64,000 nucleotides of DNA from Pseudoalteromonas sp. OOF1S-7 (GTDB taxonomy: Bacteria; Pseudomonadota; Gammaproteobacteria; Enterobacterales; Alteromonadaceae). The notes under the pieces were generated by a model. It did no database searches. It was not told the DNA's origin and saw only the letters and a program-made list of their open reading frames with translations. The position numbers and the translations under genes are program-made. This document shows positions 35,418 through 44,432 of this stretch, piece by piece. The DNA is taken from contig NZ_JAKRFZ010000015.1 of assembly GCF_022347765.1 (NCBI RefSeq), positions 1 through 64,000 on the forward strand, written 5' to 3'. Every line of letters starts with the position of its first letter. The first letter of the stretch is position 1.

Positions 35418-37274
35418 TTAACTCAATGCCTCCAACTTTTCAAAATCGCGCACCGCGCCCTTATCAGCACTGGTCGCCAATAAGGCATAGGCTTTCAGTG
35501 CCGGGCTCACATAGCGCTGGCGGTCCAGCGGTTTGTAGGCCATTTTACCGCGTGCGTCTTGCTGCGCTTTACGCAGCTCTAATTGCTGTTCATCCAGCAG
35601 TACGTTGATACTGCGCGCGGGAATATCAATGCGGATCACATCACCATTTTCCACCAGCGCCAATGCCCCTCCGGCGGCTGCTTCAGGCGATGCATGGCCA
35701 ATAGACAGACCTGACGTACCACCAGAAAAGCGACCATCGGTTAATAAGGCACAGTCTTTATCCAGCCCCATGGACTTCAGGTAACTGGTAGGGTAGAGCA
35801 TTTCCTGCATACCCGGTCCACCTTTTGGCCCTTCGTAGCGGATCACCACCACATCGCCTTTTTTCACCTTGCCACCCAGGATACCTTCAACAGCATCATC
35901 CTGAGATTCAAATACCACAGCAGAACCTTCAAAGCACAGCATGTCATCATCCACACCGGCGCTTTTCACGATGCAGCCATCCAGCGCCAAATTACCGGTG
36001 AGTACCGCTAATCCGCCATCCTGACGAAATGCATGCTCAACACTGCGAATACAACCACCTTCGCGGTCCAGATCCAGTTCATCCCAGCGACATTCCTGGC
36101 TCATCGCCTGTGTGGTACGCACGCCCGCCGGGCCGGCTCGATAAAATGCTTGCGCACGCTCATTGCTCGGATCGGTGGCATCCCAGCGCTTAATGACCTC
36201 ACCCAGCGTGCCACCTGCAACATGACCCACCGCCAGATCGAGTTTATCGGCTTTGCCCAGTTCATTGAGAATCGCCATAATGCCACCCGCGCGGTGAACG
36301 TCTTCAATGTGATACTGCTGGGTTGCCGGCGCTACCTTACATAAGAAAGGTGTAGTCCGAGATAAGCGGTCAATGTCGGCCATATCAAATTCGACCCCAC
36401 CTTCGATGGCGGCCGCGAGCAGATGCAAAACGGTATTCGAAGAACCACCCATGGCAATATCCAGGGTCATCGCATTGGTAAACGCGGCCTGATTGGCAAT
36501 ATTACGCGGCAGTGCTGCTGCATTGTCTTTACCATAATACTCATCACACAACGCCATGATGCGCTTTGCAGCCCCTTCATATAAGAAGCGACGATCGGCA
36601 TGCGTCGCCAGGGTAGTGCCGTTGCCCGGTAATGCCAGCCCCAGTGCTTCTAATAAGCAGTTCATTGAGTTGGCTGTGAACATGCCGGAGCAGGAACCAC
36701 AGGTTGGGCAGGCTGAACGTTCCACTTTGTCAGAGTCTTCATCGCTGACACTGGGATCAGCACCTTTGACCATGGCATCAACCAGGTCAAGTTTAATGTC
36801 GATGTCGGCCAGGCGTGTTTTGCCCGCTTCCATGGGCCCACCTGAGACAAAAATCACCGGGATATTCAGCCGCAGTGCCGCCAGCAGCATCCCCGGCGTG
36901 ATCTTGTCGCAGTTTGAAATACACACCATGGCATCCGCACAGTGGGCATTGACCATGTACTCCACAGAATCAGCAATGAGATCCCGCGAAGGCAAAGAGT
37001 ACAACATACCGCCATGGCCCATCGCAATGCCATCATCAATGGCAATGGTATTAAATTCGCGCGGGACGCCGCCTGCGTCCCGGATGGCGTCCGCCATCAG
37101 CTCGCTGAGTTGGTTGAGGTGCACATGCCCGGGCACAAACTGGGTATACGAGTTCACCACCGCCACAATGGGCTTATGAAAATCACTGTCGGTCATACCG
37201 GTGGCGCGCCACAATGCGCGAGCACCTGCTTGCTGTCTGCCTTCAGTGGTTGTTTTGCTGCGTAACTTTGCCAT
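35418..37274 (-). CDS. ilvD: Dihydroxy-acid dehydratase
   Basis: Iron-sulfur enzyme that dehydrates dihydroxy acids to the 2-keto acids of valine and isoleucine. It has 618 residues. Cluster ligands lie in NCDKITPGM and CPTCGSCSGMFTANSMNC; the C-terminal GRFSGGTSGLSIGHASPEAA is the active-site signature. Start at 37274 is chosen since MAKLRSKTTTEGRQ matches the usual N-terminus and AAGGGG lies before it; the frame is open 11 codons further. Confidence 0.97.
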   Translation of the reverse strand: MAKLRSKTTTEGRQQAGARALWRATGMTDSDFHKPIVAVVNSYTQFVPGHVHLNQLSELMADAIRDAGGVPREFNTIAIDDGIAMGHGGMLYSLPSRDLIADSVEYMVNAHCADAMVCISNCDKITPGMLLAALRLNIPVIFVSGGPMEAGKTRLADIDIKLDLVDAMVKGADPSVSDEDSDKVERSACPTCGSCSGMFTANSMNCLLEALGLALPGNGTTLATHADRRFLYEGAAKRIMALCDEYYGKDNAAALPRNIANQAAFTNAMTLDIAMGGSSNTVLHLLAAAIEGGVEFDMADIDRLSRTTPFLCKVAPATQQYHIEDVHRAGGIMAILNELGKADKLDLAVGHVAGGTLGEVIKRWDATDPSNERAQAFYRAGPAGVRTTQAMSQECRWDELDLDREGGCIRSVEHAFRQDGGLAVLTGNLALDGCIVKSAGVDDDMLCFEGSAVVFESQDDAVEGILGGKVKKGDVVVIRYEGPKGGPGMQEMLYPTSYLKSMGLDKDCALLTDGRFSGGTSGLSIGHASPEAAAGGALALVENGDVIRIDIPARSINVLLDEQQLELRKAQQDARGKMAYKPLDRQRYVSPALKAYALLATSADKGAVRDFEKLEALS

Positions 37275-37341
37275 GTTGACCCCTTTTTCCAGTTTGCGCT
37301 GCCTCATCTGGCAACGGCTTTCCTCATTCCAAAATATGTCT

Positions 37342-37361
37342 GCCGGGCCAGTCAGCCCGGC
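37342..37361. repeat. Intergenic hairpin between ilvE and ilvD
   Basis: GCCGGGC and GCCCGGC form a perfect 7-bp stem with a 6-base loop in the 109-base gap. There is no T run, so it is more likely an mRNA-stability or processing hairpin than a terminator. Confidence 0.5.
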
Positions 37362-37383
37362 GTGTAAGCGTTAATTGCTGGCC

Positions 37384-38307
37384 TTATTCGTTGACGTAAT
37401 CCAGCCAGCCTTGCGGATCCTCACTTTGTCCTTTAACCAGATCAAAGTAAGCCTGCTGCAGTTCTGCGGTGATAGGTCCGCGTTGACCATCACCGACCTG
37501 GATTTGATCCACACTGCGCACCGGTACCACTTCGGCCGCCGTCCCCACCATAAAGAACTCATCCGCCAGATACAGACCTTCACGGGCGATAGGCTCCTCT
37601 TTGACCTCATAGCCACGGGCTTTAGCCAGGTGCATAATGGTGTCACGGGTTAAACCGGGTAAAATGCTCGCCGTGGTTGGCGGGGTATAGATGATGCCCT
37701 TACGGATCACAAACAGGTTCTCGCCAGCACCCTCACTCAGGTAGCCGTTTACGTCCAGTGCGATGCCTTCAACATAGCCGTGGCGCTTGGCTTCTGCGGT
37801 GATCAGCTGCGACGACAAATAGTTACCCCCAGCTTTGGCTGCAGTTGGCATGGTATTCGGCGCCAGGCGCTGCCAGGAGGAGACACATGCATCCACACCG
37901 TTCTCCAGGCTGCCTTCACCCAGATAGGCGCCCCACTCCATCGCTGCGACAGTCACTTCCGCGCGGTGTGATTTCGGGTGTACACCCAGACCCACGTGGC
38001 CTAAAAAAGCGAAAGGACGCAGGTAAGCATTGGTGAAACCATTTTTAGCCACCGCGTCTTTACACGCCTGCATGATCTCTTCCTGGGTGAAAGGGATCTC
38101 GATGCGGTAGATTTTGGCTGAGTCAAATAAACGCTGAATATGATCCTTGAGACGAAAAATAGCCGGACCCTTAGGCGTATCGTACGCGCGGATCCCTTCA
38201 AATACGGAGCTCCCATAATGAATGGCGTGACTGAGCACATGCGTGGTTGCTTGCTCGTAAGGGATCAGATCGCCGTTGTGCCAAATGTATTGTGAAGTTT
38301 GTGTCAT
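37384..38307 (-). CDS. ilvE: Branched-chain amino acid aminotransferase
   Basis: Class IV PLP aminotransferase that makes valine, isoleucine and leucine from their keto acids with glutamate. It has 307 residues. Seen are HYGSSVFEGIRAYDT, AAKAGGNYLSSQLITAEAK with the PLP Lys, YLSEGAGENLFVIRKG (class IV signature) and the LPGLTRDTIM phosphate site. Third structural gene of the operon, 18 bases after ilvM. Confidence 0.97.
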   Translation of the reverse strand: MTQTSQYIWHNGDLIPYEQATTHVLSHAIHYGSSVFEGIRAYDTPKGPAIFRLKDHIQRLFDSAKIYRIEIPFTQEEIMQACKDAVAKNGFTNAYLRPFAFLGHVGLGVHPKSHRAEVTVAAMEWGAYLGEGSLENGVDACVSSWQRLAPNTMPTAAKAGGNYLSSQLITAEAKRHGYVEGIALDVNGYLSEGAGENLFVIRKGIIYTPPTTASILPGLTRDTIMHLAKARGYEVKEEPIAREGLYLADEFFMVGTAAEVVPVRSVDQIQVGDGQRGPITAELQQAYFDLVKGQSEDPQGWLDYVNE

Positions 38308-38325
38308 TACTTAAAACCTTATTTA

Positions 38326-38565
38326 TTATATTGCCTGCTGTAGTGTGTGCAGATCGACTGACTGCACTTCAACCAGCTTATTTAATTGTGACGTCAATAG
38401 ATAGATAGGTTTGTCACTATCTACCGTCATTTTGACGTGAAATAACTCTTCGTGGCCCTGGAGCTCTAATTGTGTGAGGCGAAACCCGCGATGACGGGCG
38501 ACGCGCAAAAAACGCTCGACTGCGATGGCCTGGTTGTTTACCGCTACGGTGAGTTGGTGTTTCAT
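38326..38565 (-). CDS. ilvM: Acetolactate synthase II small subunit
   Basis: Regulatory ACT-domain subunit of 79 residues paired with IlvG. LTVAVNNQAIAVERFLRVAR and HRGFRLTQLELQ match IlvM. It follows ilvG by 28 bases and precedes ilvE by 18, the enteric ilvGMEDA order. Like other IlvM proteins it is short and probably confers weak or no valine inhibition. Confidence 0.93.
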   Translation of the reverse strand: MKHQLTVAVNNQAIAVERFLRVARHRGFRLTQLELQGHEELFHVKMTVDSDKPIYLLTSQLNKLVEVQSVDLHTLQQAI

Positions 38566-38593
38566 GGTGTTCGCTCCGTCAAAGGAAGTAAAA

Positions 38594-40261
38594 TTAACTT
38601 TGCTGCTGCGTTTGCGTCAGCATTTCATGGTTTGCAGCGCCCGGCGGCACCAAAGGCCAGACGTTTTCTTTATCATCGATACAGGCATGCAATATATAAG
38701 GCCCTGTCGAGGCCAGTAATGCATCAACCGCACCATCGACCTCATCGGCACGGGTGATGGTCTGCCCCGGAATCCCAAACACCGCAGCCAGCTGCACAAA
38801 ATCCGGGTTGTCCGACAGATTGGTTTCACTGTAGCGGCCATCAAAAAAGAGCTGCTGCCACTGGCGTACCATACCCAATCGCTGGTTATCGAGAATGACA
38901 ATTTTGACCGGTAAATTGTTACGTCGTATGGTGGCCAGTTCCTGAATATTCATCATGATCGAGCCATCACCAGACACAGTGATCACCATGTCATCAGGGC
39001 GAGCAACCTGAGCACCGATGGCAGCCGGTAGACCAAAGCCCATAGTGCCTGCCCCCCCACTGCTCAGGTGGTTACTTGGATGACTAAAGCGCATATGTTG
39101 CGCGACCCACATTTGGTGCTGGCCCACGTCACAACACACCACGCCGCTGTCTGGCATCAAACGGCTCAAGCGGTTTAGCAGATAAGGAGCAAACACTTTG
39201 TCACCGGGGTAGTCGTAACGCCACGCGTGTTGTTCGGCCAGCGCGCTGATGTGGGCACGCCAGGGAGCCGGTGTCAGTTCGCCCTGCAATAAAGGCAGTG
39301 AAACTTTCAAATCAGCGATCAGCGAAGCCGCAGCGGGTTTACGCTTACCGACTTCGGCCGGGTCAATATCCAGGTGGATCACTTTGGCTGCGGCGGCGAA
39401 CTTAGCCAGGTTGCCCGTTACCCGGTCGTCAAAGCGGGCACCGATGCACACCAGCAAGTCACACTCCTGCACCGCCAGGTTGGCAGCCTGCCCCCCATGC
39501 ATGCCCAGCATCCCCAGGTCAAACGCATACTCGGGCTTCACGCTGCCCAGAGCTTTGAGCGTCGACACTGCAGGCATCTGCGTACGCTGCAAAAACGCCA
39601 TTAGTTCAGCCTGTGCATCCGCACTGTGGACACCACCGCCCACATAAGCCACCGGCTTTTTCGCCTGCGCCAGCAGTGCATTGGCCTTATCCAGCTCAAA
39701 ACTCGACAACGGGGTTGGCTGATAAGCTTCGGCCTGCCAGGCATGAAAAGGCACCTGAGCCTGCTGGATGTCTTTTGGGATATCCACCAGCACCGGACCC
39801 GGGCGGCCAGACTGAGCGATATGCATTGCCTGCTGTAACACCTCAGCCAGATCTTCTCCGCGCTCCACCATAAAGCTGTGCTTGGTGCAGGAGAGTGACA
39901 TGCCCAGTACATCGACTTCCTGAAACGCATCGGAGCCAATCGCGGCAGTGGGCACCTGGCCGGTGATCGCCAGCAGTGGCACCGAATCCATCATAGCATC
40001 GGCCAGTGCGGTGATCAGGTTGGTGGCGCCTGGTCCTGAGGTGGCAAAACACACGCCCAGCTTACCTGTGCTTCTGGCGTAACCAACCGCCGCAAACCCG
40101 GCCCCTTGCTCGTGACGCGTCAGGTAATGTTTCAGTGGCGCACCGTACAGCGCATCGTAAATCGGCATGATGGCACCACCCGGATACCCGAATACCGAAC
40201 TCACCCCTTGTTTTACCAGCATGTCTATTACCAATTGTGCGCCTGTCATTGTTTTGCCCAT
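38594..40261 (-). CDS. ilvG: Acetolactate synthase II large subunit
   Basis: TPP enzyme that condenses pyruvate with pyruvate or 2-oxobutanoate, first common step to branched-chain amino acids. It has 555 residues and is not interrupted (unlike the frameshifted ilvG of E. coli K-12). Features: FGYPGGAIMPIYDAL with the catalytic Glu region RHEQGAGFAA, GPGATNLITALADAMMDSVP, FAD-type central domain, and GDGSIMMNIQELATIRRNN (TPP/Mg site). A second ATG at 40249 (MTGAQLV) matches the E. coli N-terminus better and may be the real start. Confidence 0.96.
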   Translation of the reverse strand: MGKTMTGAQLVIDMLVKQGVSSVFGYPGGAIMPIYDALYGAPLKHYLTRHEQGAGFAAVGYARSTGKLGVCFATSGPGATNLITALADAMMDSVPLLAITGQVPTAAIGSDAFQEVDVLGMSLSCTKHSFMVERGEDLAEVLQQAMHIAQSGRPGPVLVDIPKDIQQAQVPFHAWQAEAYQPTPLSSFELDKANALLAQAKKPVAYVGGGVHSADAQAELMAFLQRTQMPAVSTLKALGSVKPEYAFDLGMLGMHGGQAANLAVQECDLLVCIGARFDDRVTGNLAKFAAAAKVIHLDIDPAEVGKRKPAAASLIADLKVSLPLLQGELTPAPWRAHISALAEQHAWRYDYPGDKVFAPYLLNRLSRLMPDSGVVCCDVGQHQMWVAQHMRFSHPSNHLSSGGAGTMGFGLPAAIGAQVARPDDMVITVSGDGSIMMNIQELATIRRNNLPVKIVILDNQRLGMVRQWQQLFFDGRYSETNLSDNPDFVQLAAVFGIPGQTITRADEVDGAVDALLASTGPYILHACIDDKENVWPLVPPGAANHEMLTQTQQQS

Positions 40262-40294
40262 TGCCCTTTGTCTTTGAATTTGGCCCTAAAACGA

Positions 40295-40330
40295 AAAAAC
40301 CCCCCGAACTTTTCAGTGCGGGGGGTTTTT
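40295..40330 (-). terminator. ilv attenuator terminator
   Basis: On the minus strand AAAAACCCCCCGCACT, GAAAA and GTTCGGGGGGTTTTTTCG form a strong GC stem followed by a T run. It sits between the leader peptide stop and ilvG, the place of the attenuator in enteric ilvGMEDA. Confidence 0.9.
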
Positions 40331-40351
40331 GCTAATACTTTTTAAACAGCA

Positions 40352-40423
40352 CTAACCAGCCCCCGCGGTAATAATAATCACCACGTTGATAATCACGACT
40401 AGTAGAGAAACTGTTTTTAACAT
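40352..40423 (-). CDS. ilvL: ilv operon leader peptide
   Basis: A 23-residue open frame, MLKTVSLLVVIINVV then IIITAGAG, ending with TAG 21 bases before the attenuator. Of its residues, 12 are Val, Ile or Leu, including runs VVII and VVIII. When charged branched-chain tRNAs are scarce the ribosome should stall here, letting an antiterminator form. This matches ilvL in position and content, though its sequence is independent of the E. coli peptide. Confidence 0.9.
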   Translation of the reverse strand: MLKTVSLLVVIINVVIIITAGAG

Positions 40424-40491
40424 GTCACTGCTCTTCTGAATAAACGAATACGTTGCACACGCTTTAAGCGCTCTGTTGTGCTCTTTTTTTA

Positions 40492-40521
40492 TTAGTAACC
40501 CGTAGGACCCCAACAAGTCAA
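40492..40521 (-). promoter_or_regulatory. Promoter of the ilvLGMEDA operon
   Basis: TTGACT (40516-40521) and TACTAA (40492-40497) on the minus strand with an 18-base spacer. The leader to the ilvL start would be about 60 bases. Confidence 0.6.
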
Positions 40522-40753
40522 CCCTAAAAACTATGCTCTTTCCCTGTCATGAATAGCACAAAAATAAAAGCCTATTTAAAATTAAACAAATAAATAGATA
40601 AAAAATACCCACTTTAAACATCCTATTCCCTATGAGCTAAAATGAGTGATCTTTCCCACACAATTCATTCTCGTCCATCACAACATTAAATTTTTATGAT
40701 TTACTCTGGGAATTGACTATGATGTACCCACTTTTTAACATTTGGAGGGCGCC

Positions 40754-41635
40754 ATGCCTCACTTTATCCGCCTGACACACCTTATATGTGTGCTCTTTAT
40801 CGCACAGCTTAGCCAGCTTGCCATCGCGCAGCCCGCACTGTGGAGTGTAGAAAAAAACGGGATCACCTCTTACCTGTTTGGCACTGTACATGTCGGTGAT
40901 AACAAAATGCACGGTCTGGATCAGCGTATCAAAGCCGCTATCGCAAACAGTCAGACGGTGGTAGTCGAACTGAACACCGAGACCATAGGCACGCTGGAAA
41001 TGCAACGCAGAACCCTGCCCTTTATGCTCCAGGAGCAGGGAAGCACACTAAAATCCAGTTTATCTGCTGATACCTATAAACAGCTTAAAAGCTACTTTTC
41101 TGAGCGCCAGATCGACATAACGCTGTTTGATAATTACCAGCCCTGGTTTGTCATGCTCACAATTTTACGGCTGGAGTATCAAAAAGCCGGGTTCAGTGAA
41201 GAGTTTGGTATTGATAAGCAAATCATCGAGTATGCCACAGGCTTAAACAAGCCTATTAAGGAACTGGAAAGCCTGGAGCAGCAACTCACCTTATTCGGCA
41301 CTTTAGGGGGTCAAGGCGACGCTATGCTGGTCGACACACTCAAACAGGTAATGGACTTTGACCGATACTTTACCAAGATGGTAAATGCCTGGAAAGAAGG
41401 AGATTATCAGCAGCTTAATGTGTTTTATAAGCGCAGTTTTGATGACAGCAAGTACGGACAGCAAGCCGAACAGGTCATGCTGGTTGAGCGTAATAACAAC
41501 TGGATGACAATGCTGACGCCACAACTGACCAAAGCGTCTCACTTTATCGCGGTCGGTGCACTACACTTGCCACAACAGCATGGCTTGCTCACACAGTTTG
41601 AAGCCCAGGGCTTTAAGGTACAACGCATCAGATAA
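40754..41635 (+). CDS. TraB/GumN family exported protein
   Basis: 293 residues with a signal peptide (about 1-24, ending AIAQ). Family features are SVEKNGITSYLFGTVHVGD at the start, a VVVELNT strand, and FIAVGALHLPQQHGLLTQ followed by AQGFKVQRI at the end, the two GxxH motifs of the TraB/GumN fold, thought to be a metalloprotease-like family of uncertain activity. GGAGG lies nine bases before the ATG at 40754; an upstream TTG in frame is ignored. Confidence 0.88.
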   Translation: MPHFIRLTHLICVLFIAQLSQLAIAQPALWSVEKNGITSYLFGTVHVGDNKMHGLDQRIKAAIANSQTVVVELNTETIGTLEMQRRTLPFMLQEQGSTLKSSLSADTYKQLKSYFSERQIDITLFDNYQPWFVMLTILRLEYQKAGFSEEFGIDKQIIEYATGLNKPIKELESLEQQLTLFGTLGGQGDAMLVDTLKQVMDFDRYFTKMVNAWKEGDYQQLNVFYKRSFDDSKYGQQAEQVMLVERNNNWMTMLTPQLTKASHFIAVGALHLPQQHGLLTQFEAQGFKVQRIR

Positions 41636-41730
41636 TCGCCTGCAGAGCGACTTTTTATGTCGCTTTTAAACCTTTTCGATTTGGTCCGCGTCACAGAGAT
41701 ATCAATACCATATACTCGAAGGACAACAGG

Positions 41731-42345
41731 ATGAGAAAAAATATCATGATTGGGGCACTGCTGGTGCTCAGTGCCGCCGCTCAGGCGCAAGAGACACGCA
41801 CACTGACACAGACTTTTGAGCTGGCCGACAGCACGGAGCTGGAAATTCAGTTTCCAATTGGCAAACTCAAAACCGAAAGTCATTCAGGCAAAACCATCGA
41901 GGTCACCATCGTCCTTGAACCCGCTGAGTACGACCTCAATGACATGGCTGATATACTGAAAGAGGTGCAACTGGACAGTCGCCGGGCAGGAGACGATCTG
42001 AGTCTGAGTATCAATAATAAGTATGTCAAACAACATTGGACGGTAAAAGTACCGGAGTCAATGGAGCTGGATATTGAAATTGATGTCGGCAATGCCAAAT
42101 TGCTCGGATTAAACAATGATGCCGATGTTGAAATTGGCGTTGGCAATGTCAATATTGAGGCAAATGCCAAAGACTTCCGCCGCGTGCGATTCGACTCTGG
42201 GGTCGGTAAAACCCGGGTTTCCGACCTGCCAGGCGAAATCGATACCAATCGCAATCTGGTCGGTGAGACTTTACGATACCGGGGTCAAGGTGAGCATAGC
42301 CTCGATATTGAGGTGGGCGTTGGCAATATTACTTTGCGTCGCTAA
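41731..42345 (+). CDS. Exported beta-repeat protein (DUF4097-like)
   Basis: 204 residues with a signal peptide (about 1-19, ending AQAQ). The mature part is beta-rich; the second half has a repeating pattern built on G-V/N: IDVGNAKLLGL, IGVGNVNIEA, SGVGKTRVSDL and VGVGNITLRR. This is the right-handed beta-helix style of DUF4097/head-GIN proteins. Function unknown. Its 3' end overlaps the histidine kinase gene (convergent) by 17 bases. Confidence 0.65.
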   Translation: MRKNIMIGALLVLSAAAQAQETRTLTQTFELADSTELEIQFPIGKLKTESHSGKTIEVTIVLEPAEYDLNDMADILKEVQLDSRRAGDDLSLSINNKYVKQHWTVKVPESMELDIEIDVGNAKLLGLNNDADVEIGVGNVNIEANAKDFRRVRFDSGVGKTRVSDLPGEIDTNRNLVGETLRYRGQGEHSLDIEVGVGNITLRR

Positions 42346-44098
42346 GCGATAATATTTTAAGTAAGGCACGCTCCAGTGCAGCCTGCTCTACTGGCTTAAA
42401 CAAATAGTCGGTCGCGCCGAGTTGCATGGCCGACTTAATGGCTTGCTCTGAGGTGTTTGCAGTTAACACAAGAATAGGCGTTGATAACATCAGGGTCTGA
42501 CGGATCTCCTTAATGGCTTTGAAACCATCCATAATGGGCATATTCAAATCCATCAGGATCACATCAAAAGACTGGTGAGCCAGTACCTCAATAGCCTGCC
42601 CGCCATGGCTGGCATGAATGCTGGTTAAGGCCATACTCTCCAGCATTTTTTCAATGATCTTGGCATTGAGCTGATTGTCTTCCACCAGCAGCACTTTACT
42701 GCGGGCCAGTCCGTTGGCCTGATCGGACTCAGGGAGTCGTTTAAGCGGCACACTGAGCACAGCTTTCGTGCCATGCGGCTCACGGGCAACAAAATTCAGC
42801 TCTCCTGACATAATCGTCAGTAACAGATTGCAGCGTGCCAGCCCCAACTGAAGGCCCTGAAAGTGATGACCATTCGGGTTGCTTGCCAGAGGAAGGGCAC
42901 TGACCTGTGCCATATTAAATCCCGGCCCGCTATCTTCTACCTCGCAATGAAAACGCCAGTTCGATTCATCTTCCTGTGAGTGGATTTGTTCAACCCGAGC
43001 AGACAAACTCACGACCCCGTGCTCGGTGAACTTCACCGCATTATCAAGTAACTGGCCAATCACCCAGCTCAGGCGCTCATGATCACATTCAAATATTTTT
43101 TCGCTGTGGCTGTTGAAATGATAACTAAAGTCCAGACCTTTCTCTCTGGCAAGCAATCGATAAGTGGCAACAGACTGACCCAGAGTGTCAGTCAGACGCG
43201 CCGGGTGACAGTTCAGTTCAGGTTGCTGTTCGTCAGACAGTCGGTTGTAATCTTCCACAGAGGCGATCAGCGCTTTTAATTGTTGCGCCGCTTTGTTGGC
43301 TTGCGCCAGATAGCCCTCACGCTGTGACTCCTGATACAAGTGTAAATATCCCAGCACTGCCTGTAATGGCGTCCGCAACTCGTGACTGGCACGGGCCAGG
43401 AACATGGCGCGGCTTTGGTTGGCATGCTCAGCTTTGAGGCGTGTCTGCTGCAACCGCTCAATCGCGCTGGCAATACTGCGCTCCATCGGGAAAAAGATCC
43501 ACTTGATCTCCGCCAGGAGCAAGAAGAGCCCCAACAACCACATCAGCAGTTGCAGGTTTCTGAGCCTCCCGATTTTGTCATTGGTAAACTGCTCGAACAA
43601 CAACACCGCCTGATCCAAATCTTGCAGCAACAACTGGGAACGGGTATGAATTTCCTGAATTTGACTTAAGTTGGGCTGACTGGCGGCGTCTGATAACAAC
43701 GCCATATACTGCTTTAACTGATTATCCAGATCGCCCGGTTGTGCGAAGTACCAGCGATGCAACTCGGCGTTCAGGTGTACATAATCCTCGCCATCGCGCA
43801 TCAGTAAAAAATCGTGGTTGCTTTGCAACAGCTGCAATGCATTACTCAGAGCCTGGCGATCTGCGGCTACATTTTGCTCACGCATGATGATCACATACTC
43901 CAGGTGCAGCGCTGCTTGTTGTGACAACATGCGCTGCATGCCCGCAATATTAATCACCCTGGCGGCCTGTTTTTGCTGTTCCAGCAGATACAAAGTCAGC
44001 CCGGTCGTCATTGTCAGTAGCAACAACATAATCACCAGTGCGACCAGGTATTTCAGGCGATAGCGCGTAACCAGATTGTCCAAATCATCCCTCCACAT
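42329..44098 (-). CDS. Hybrid sensor histidine kinase with PilJ-type sensor and receiver domain
   Basis: 589 residues. Two membrane helices (about 17-39 and 183-205) enclose a periplasmic four-helix sensor with IAGMQRMLSQQAALHLEY, the PilJ/nitrate-sensor signature. Then comes a HisKA domain with the phospho-His in ASHELRTPLQAVLGY (about residue 238), an HATPase domain (DNAVKF, EDSGPGFN) and a C-terminal receiver with VLLVEDNQLN and phospho-Asp in ILMDLNMPIMDG and a conserved Lys in LFKPVE. There is no nearby response regulator gene. Signal is unknown; the sensor type suggests a small anion or surface cue. Confidence 0.9.
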   Translation of the reverse strand: MWRDDLDNLVTRYRLKYLVALVIMLLLLTMTTGLTLYLLEQQKQAARVINIAGMQRMLSQQAALHLEYVIIMREQNVAADRQALSNALQLLQSNHDFLLMRDGEDYVHLNAELHRWYFAQPGDLDNQLKQYMALLSDAASQPNLSQIQEIHTRSQLLLQDLDQAVLLFEQFTNDKIGRLRNLQLLMWLLGLFLLLAEIKWIFFPMERSIASAIERLQQTRLKAEHANQSRAMFLARASHELRTPLQAVLGYLHLYQESQREGYLAQANKAAQQLKALIASVEDYNRLSDEQQPELNCHPARLTDTLGQSVATYRLLAREKGLDFSYHFNSHSEKIFECDHERLSWVIGQLLDNAVKFTEHGVVSLSARVEQIHSQEDESNWRFHCEVEDSGPGFNMAQVSALPLASNPNGHHFQGLQLGLARCNLLLTIMSGELNFVAREPHGTKAVLSVPLKRLPESDQANGLARSKVLLVEDNQLNAKIIEKMLESMALTSIHASHGGQAIEVLAHQSFDVILMDLNMPIMDGFKAIKEIRQTLMLSTPILVLTANTSEQAIKSAMQLGATDYLFKPVEQAALERALLKILSLSDAK

Positions 44099-44170
44099 GC
44101 CAGCCTAATCATCCAGGCGCCAGACTCTTTTCCAGTTTAGATTAAATTTCAAACTTTTGCCGACAGTGAC

Positions 44171-44199
44171 TTGACACCCAGACGGCCAAAATGTTTCAA
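44171..44199 (+). promoter_or_regulatory. Promoter of the lysine-riboswitch operon
   Basis: TTGACA (44171-44176), a 17-base spacer and TTTCAA (44194-44199). It would give a leader of about 340 bases starting near 44206, which contains the whole riboswitch. Confidence 0.6.
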
Positions 44200-44258
44200 T
44201 GCGCCCGTACCCTATTTTATCCAGACGGCCATGCTTCCAAAAAGTGTGGACGTCTCAG

Positions 44259-44432
44259 GGCTGGAAGAGGTGCGTTATTCAGGTATTTGAGTGGAGGAGA
44301 GCAAACTCCTATGAAACTCAAAGAGGGGAATTAACGCCGAGAGGCACTGCGTTTTGCTTGCGTGATGCTTCGGGCGACTGGGTTGAATCCCAGCGACTGT
44401 CACCAACACATTTGGTGGAGAGCTTCTGGTCT
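44259..44432 (+). promoter_or_regulatory. Lysine riboswitch (L-box) aptamer
   Basis: Conserved pieces of the lysine riboswitch are present in order: AGAGGTGCG (44266-44274), a P2 stem-loop built on GGAGGAGAGCAAACTCCT, CGCCGAGAGGC near 44335-44345, a P4/P5 pair with TGGGTTGAATCCCA, ACTGTCACC (44396-44404) and GTGGAGAGCTTCTGG (44415-44429). The closing stem P1 is GGCTGGAAG (44259-44267) with CTTCTGGTC (44423-44431). Free lysine should bind the five-helix junction and repress the genes downstream, dapA onward. Covariance search was not possible here, but the match of single-stranded core segments is extensive. Confidence 0.9.

Noticed and set aside
44259..44432. Cobalamin, TPP or other riboswitch
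   Set aside because: The core segments fit the lysine riboswitch in order and the downstream dap genes agree; no B12-box or THI-box core is present.
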